Positions 60,384-64,000 of a DNA stretch of 64,000 nucleotides are shown here, piece after piece. Below the pieces are notes generated by a model. It did no database searches and was not told where the DNA came from. It saw nothing but the letters and a program-made list of their open reading frames with translations. The translations under genes were made by a program, and so were the position numbers. Within the stretch, counting starts at the first letter, position 1, and every line of letters starts with the position of its first letter. Source of the DNA: Sympetrum striolatum (taxonomy: Eukaryota > Arthropoda > Insecta > Odonata > Libellulidae); contig OX388347.1 of NCBI GenBank assembly GCA_947579665.1, forward strand, positions 19,460,562 through 19,524,561. Direction: 5' to 3'.

Positions 60384-63300
60384 CAGGTTTAACAATATGG
60401 TTCTATAACTTATTATTGCTTGGGGTGCCTACCTTTAGCCCTTACTGTATGTAACAATTTTCCGTGGCATTTGTGCTTTTCTATCCAGGTTTCTCTGCCG
60501 CATGTTCGCTAAACGTTTATAAATGCGTGATCTCCCTTCAGTTTCTCATTTCATTGTGGTAATAAAATCGATATAAATTTTGAAAATGCATAGCTGTTTG
60601 TAATTTTTTCGAATGTGTACCTGTAAAATTGAATTCTTCTCCATTGTTTTCTCTCTATCGCACTCCGTGGTTGCATAGGGGATAAAGTCATTGGCTCTCG
60701 GCTCTGATCCTTTCAATCCCGCTGACGCCCTTTCACCCTTCCTCCACACCCTCCTTCGCCCCGCCCTGTCCTCTCATTGTGCTTCGCCGCCTTCTCTACC
60801 GTTATCTTATTCCATTGTGTACGCCCTTTCCACTTCTTCACCACCTGGAACGGCTATTCTTCGAAATATTTGGACGGACACCGATTTTACGGAATTCCCT
60901 TTGATAAGCCTCCAACAATCGAAGTCCGCCGTTTCTAGGTCACGCTGTAATTTCGGTGGTTTGCTCTACGATGCCGTTAGATAATTTCGTCTCTCCTGTA
61001 ATCTTCGCGCCATTCTGATGCGAATTAAAGTTCCACAATTCGCCTGTGTTTCCCCAGGCTTTGTGTCGCGCTTAAGTTCATCTGTTGGCTCTTTCTGTGC
61101 CAAGTGGGCAAACACGCTTGTGCCAGTTACTGCCATACATCTGTGCAGTCTTCAAACTGAGGCACAGATACTAGCAAAGTGTCCGTGAACTCAGTAAAAA
61201 GGGTACACTAATAATTTGAGGTTTGCAATCTCTGCATCTTCAAGTACACATTGTACTTTCTGTTAGCAGTTATCTTTCTGTAGACGTATTATAAAATCTC
61301 AGCTACTGGGAATGGCATATTTTTAAAGATTCTGATTGTAACTCAAGGAGTCTATAACATGGGTAGTCTGTATTTTAAATACACCTTAATGAAATGATCA
61401 TAATTAAGTGCCCACTTGAAGATATACCTGAGGTATATGTAGGCGAAAATTCCCTTACCGATTCTATAAATGTTGGATGTTCTTTCGTAATGCCCCAAGG
61501 TGTTCGTTTTTTACCGTAGACTTTTTAGGGCACAAGATTTAAGAAGTTTGGAGATTCTCCGCGTTGGAAGTCGATCGATCGTAAGTTTGATGCGATTCAT
61601 TTTAGGAAAATGTAGATGCCATTATCACGTATTAGGGTTCAAGATGAAGCTCTCTATGAATATATATCACAACAAGTAAACTCTGTGCGTATCCGTGAGT
61701 AAAGAGTAAACTAAAGATTGCTGTTTGGCTCTACGATTATGCGTTGAGATTTTAATCTAGAAAGATAAAGTTCAAATGATTACGATACTTAATTTTTAGT
61801 GGTAAACAAACCTTCCATAATTTCGAGCACGGTATCATGGAAGTTTCACCAGCAAAATTTATGTGAGCTTAAATGAGCTATCTAATAAAGTAATTAATTA
61901 TTATTGCGCGATAATTTGTTTTGGAGAGTTCTGCTATGAATTCCTCGCGGATTATAACTGGTCGGACGAACTGTATGAATTGTGCGAGTAGTGGATTACT
62001 TCCTTTGAATGATCATCTTGTTTTGCTCGCTGAGATCTGAATGTGACTGATGAGAGAGTTATCTGTATGGTAATTAAGGATAGTATATTAATATTTTTTG
62101 TAGAGAGACGTTTTTAGAGCATCTCTAGATCGATAGGAAGGAAGGATCGTTGCCAGGAAACAAATGCCATAAATTTCAGTGAACGACTGGTATGGAATAT
62201 GCTACGAGTATGTACAGTTATAATGCAGTTACCCGCTTTCATATTTTAAGAGCGGAAGATAAGTAAAAGCTGTAGATATCCTCGGGGCCGCCAATACTCA
62301 ATTTCCTACGCGGTAGCTCATGAAAATACGGATCTTAATTGCATTCAAATTATACTAGCGTCCGTTGCTTCACAATATGATTTATGTTGACTAGAATTAG
62401 AAATCTCATATTTATTCGGGTAGTTTTGCCCTCAGCGTATTCTTACCCGAACTGGGACTTTTCGATAACGGTAGATTTAATTCGTCTCTCGACATCTTCA
62501 TTCCTGGAGAAAACAGCTCGTCAAGTTCTAAGTCATCCTCTAACCGTTGCTAATTCTCTTTTTTGGTCAATGCCTTCCTTCAACGTTCATTTTCATGTTT
62601 TCCGTTAGCAGTCTTGAGTTCGTATGTTTCCCATCGCTCCTCTCATCTAGGTTAATGTCTTATTAATGTTCCGGGAGTTGCTCTGAGGTGTCGTCCCGCT
62701 GTGATTACTCCTCACCTTTTAAAAGAGGATTGTGAACTGATTTGGGGAAATGGGGAGCGTAATTTTCCGATGTACTGGCTTTCGTTCTCATAAATGGTTC
62801 ATTGCTCCCTTCAAATTTAATTCGTTTGATTTAACCGAGGTGATGTTTTTCTTTAAAGTGATTACCGACAGTATTACATTTTGGCAGTCGAAAGAAAAAT
62901 GATTTATTCTGTCTGTGGTATGGCCAAAAAAGGATTTCATTGTTTTTATAAGTGAATATTTAACTTCCGTCATTTTTACCTCTGGAAATGTCAACTCATT
63001 GGGGGATGAAATATTTCCCTCCTGACATCCTAACCTTGTTATAAATCTCCCTAAAGGAGTGTTCCAATGAAATGCAGTAAAGGTCTTATTTTAAGTTTTA
63101 AGAAATTGTAACTGATTTATGTCTCAGGTATTACAATATTGATTGCGTTAATATATTGTAAACTCTTAAAAAATCAAGAATAATTTTTGAAATTTCCGTA
63201 ATTTATAATATTAAGGCTGATTAAAGGGTTTTTTCTTAAGGAACCCCTTATCTTTCTAGGCTTACCTCAGAAGCATATTTTTTAATAAACTAAAGGTGTT

Positions 63301-63586
63301 GATTTGTAAATAATGGAGCTCTTGTTTCAATGGTTCAATTTTCCAAAATTTTCTTGCTCTTACACACCTTCGACTAGTGTTCATGGAATTTTACCGTTAG
63401 TAGAGAAATTTTTATAATGTCATCTAAGTTATAGCTGTACTCTAGGAAACTTACTCTGGATTATTCTATAAAATGTTTTTTAAAGTAGTATTTTAATTCG
63501 TAATAAGTTTATCTAACGTTAGATTTAGTTTTCCTGCAAAAATGCTATTTCTTGTACTTGTTCGATTCATCATTGTATCGTCATAT
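60384..63586. other. long intron, nothing recognised
   Basis: AT-rich DNA with a GC-richer stretch at 60660-60990 (97-codon frame with no known motif). No exon that would continue the spectrin-like protein was found. Confidence 0.4.
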
Positions 63587-63589
63587 TTA

Positions 63590-63661
63590 TAAGTTCTTTT
63601 TTTCTATTTCAGGTGAGTTGTATCCCCTCGTTTACTGTCATCTGCAGTAGCAGCGGTTCGT
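63590..63661 (+). promoter_or_regulatory. recursive splice (ratchet) site with downstream donor
   Basis: A long pyrimidine tract (TTCTTTTTTTCTATTTCAG) is joined directly to a perfect donor, GTGAGT, at 63612/63613. This fused 3'/5' splice site is the hallmark of recursive splicing in long insect introns. A second donor, GTAAGT, follows at 63660, giving a potential 47-base RS-exon, the arrangement expected if exon definition helps to recognise the site. It lies on the same strand as the host gene, 44 kb beyond its last recognised exon. The alternative is an ordinary 47-base exon starting with GTGAGT. Confidence 0.6.
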
Positions 63662-64000
63662 AAGTACTCGGTATAATCTTGATTCCTATTTTCTAACTTC
63701 AGCGGTTTTTTCAAAACAATATCCCTTCGCCTATATCCCGCGTGTTTATTTATCATTCTAATCTTCGCCGTAGGAGATGTTTGGTCGGTAGGTGGAAACT
63801 CCGTGTGTATATGCTTAGATGTGTTTTTTTGAGAAGGATGTATATCGAAGGGCTCTTGACGTACCGGATGTCGAAGGAAGTAGGCTGAAACCGGCTGTCG
63901 TTCCGAACAGATGGATGGTCGCAGCAAAAAACCTTTCGGTTTCGGGAACACCTAACACGGCTTTCCATTAAAAGAGATTTTTTTTGCTCGCACGCAATAC
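63662..64000. other. end of window, nothing recognised
   Basis: A 115-codon frame on the minus strand (63604-63951) has no recognised motif; no further splice-flanked exon is apparent on the + strand. Confidence 0.35.

Noticed and set aside
1..64000. CRISPR arrays, operons, prophage or bacterial defence genes
   Set aside because: No direct-repeat/spacer pattern, no closely packed long frames; the sequence is clearly eukaryotic.

Overview
The window reads as a piece of a large, AT-rich insect nuclear genome. Three things suggest this: long introns with GT/GC...AG borders, abundant insect-style transposon debris (piggyBac/TTAA, pogo-Tigger and hAT miniature elements, truncated LINEs), and no operon-like or bacterial gene packing. 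The order of insect cannot be fixed from the sequence alone.

One host gene can be supported. It lies on the + strand and its known part runs from about 9.5 to 19.2 kb. I assembled it from reading frame, splice sites and intron phase. A first exon with its ATG at 9720 (or an alternative ATG at 9939) joins exons at 10608-10740, 11966-12098, 15752-15854 and 19086-19213. The phases agree at every junction (1, 2, 0, 1), giving an open 169-residue N-terminal part (171 with the alternative start). The second intron uses a GC donor. The protein begins with a Ser/Pro-rich disordered stretch and passes into a charged helical region whose last exon looks like helix A of a spectrin-type repeat (LRRWIRGMEKRL). 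My best guess is a klarsicht/nesprin-like KASH-family protein. That is a family-level judgement from memory of motifs, not from a search. The last recognised exon ends in phase 0 at 19213 and no later exon is recognisable, so its downstream intron seems to be at least 44 kb. Near its far end (63612/63613) sits a textbook recursive-splicing (ratchet) site, a polypyrimidine tract followed by CAG|GTGAGT, with a second donor 47 bases downstream.

Layout: 1-9.5 kb is non-coding upstream sequence with a long inverted-repeat element (5.16-5.97 kb), a tRNA-like relic and a CTCF-like motif. 9.5-19.2 kb holds the gene, its introns filled by two piggyBac-type MITEs, a palindrome-ended MITE and a pogo/Tigger copy with a transposase fragment. 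19.2-64 kb is the presumed giant intron. It contains a 5'-truncated, internally deleted LINE with target-site duplication (20.3-21.1 kb), two copies of one hAT-type MITE (28.7 and 36.3 kb, the second nested in a pogo/Tigger-like composite at 35.6-38.7 kb), a minus-strand LINE tail (39.8-40.3 kb), tandem duplications near 50.0 and 57.9 kb, a near-perfect 31-bp hairpin at 55.6 kb, a small TTAA element at 60.2 kb, and two CpG-rich patches (23.4-24.0 and 54.7-55.4 kb) that could be internal promoters.

The most interesting observations are the ratchet site, the one in-frame TGA that splits an otherwise continuous open first exon, the paired phase-compatible first exons, and the hairpin. Most other open frames are at the length expected by chance at this base composition and were left out.
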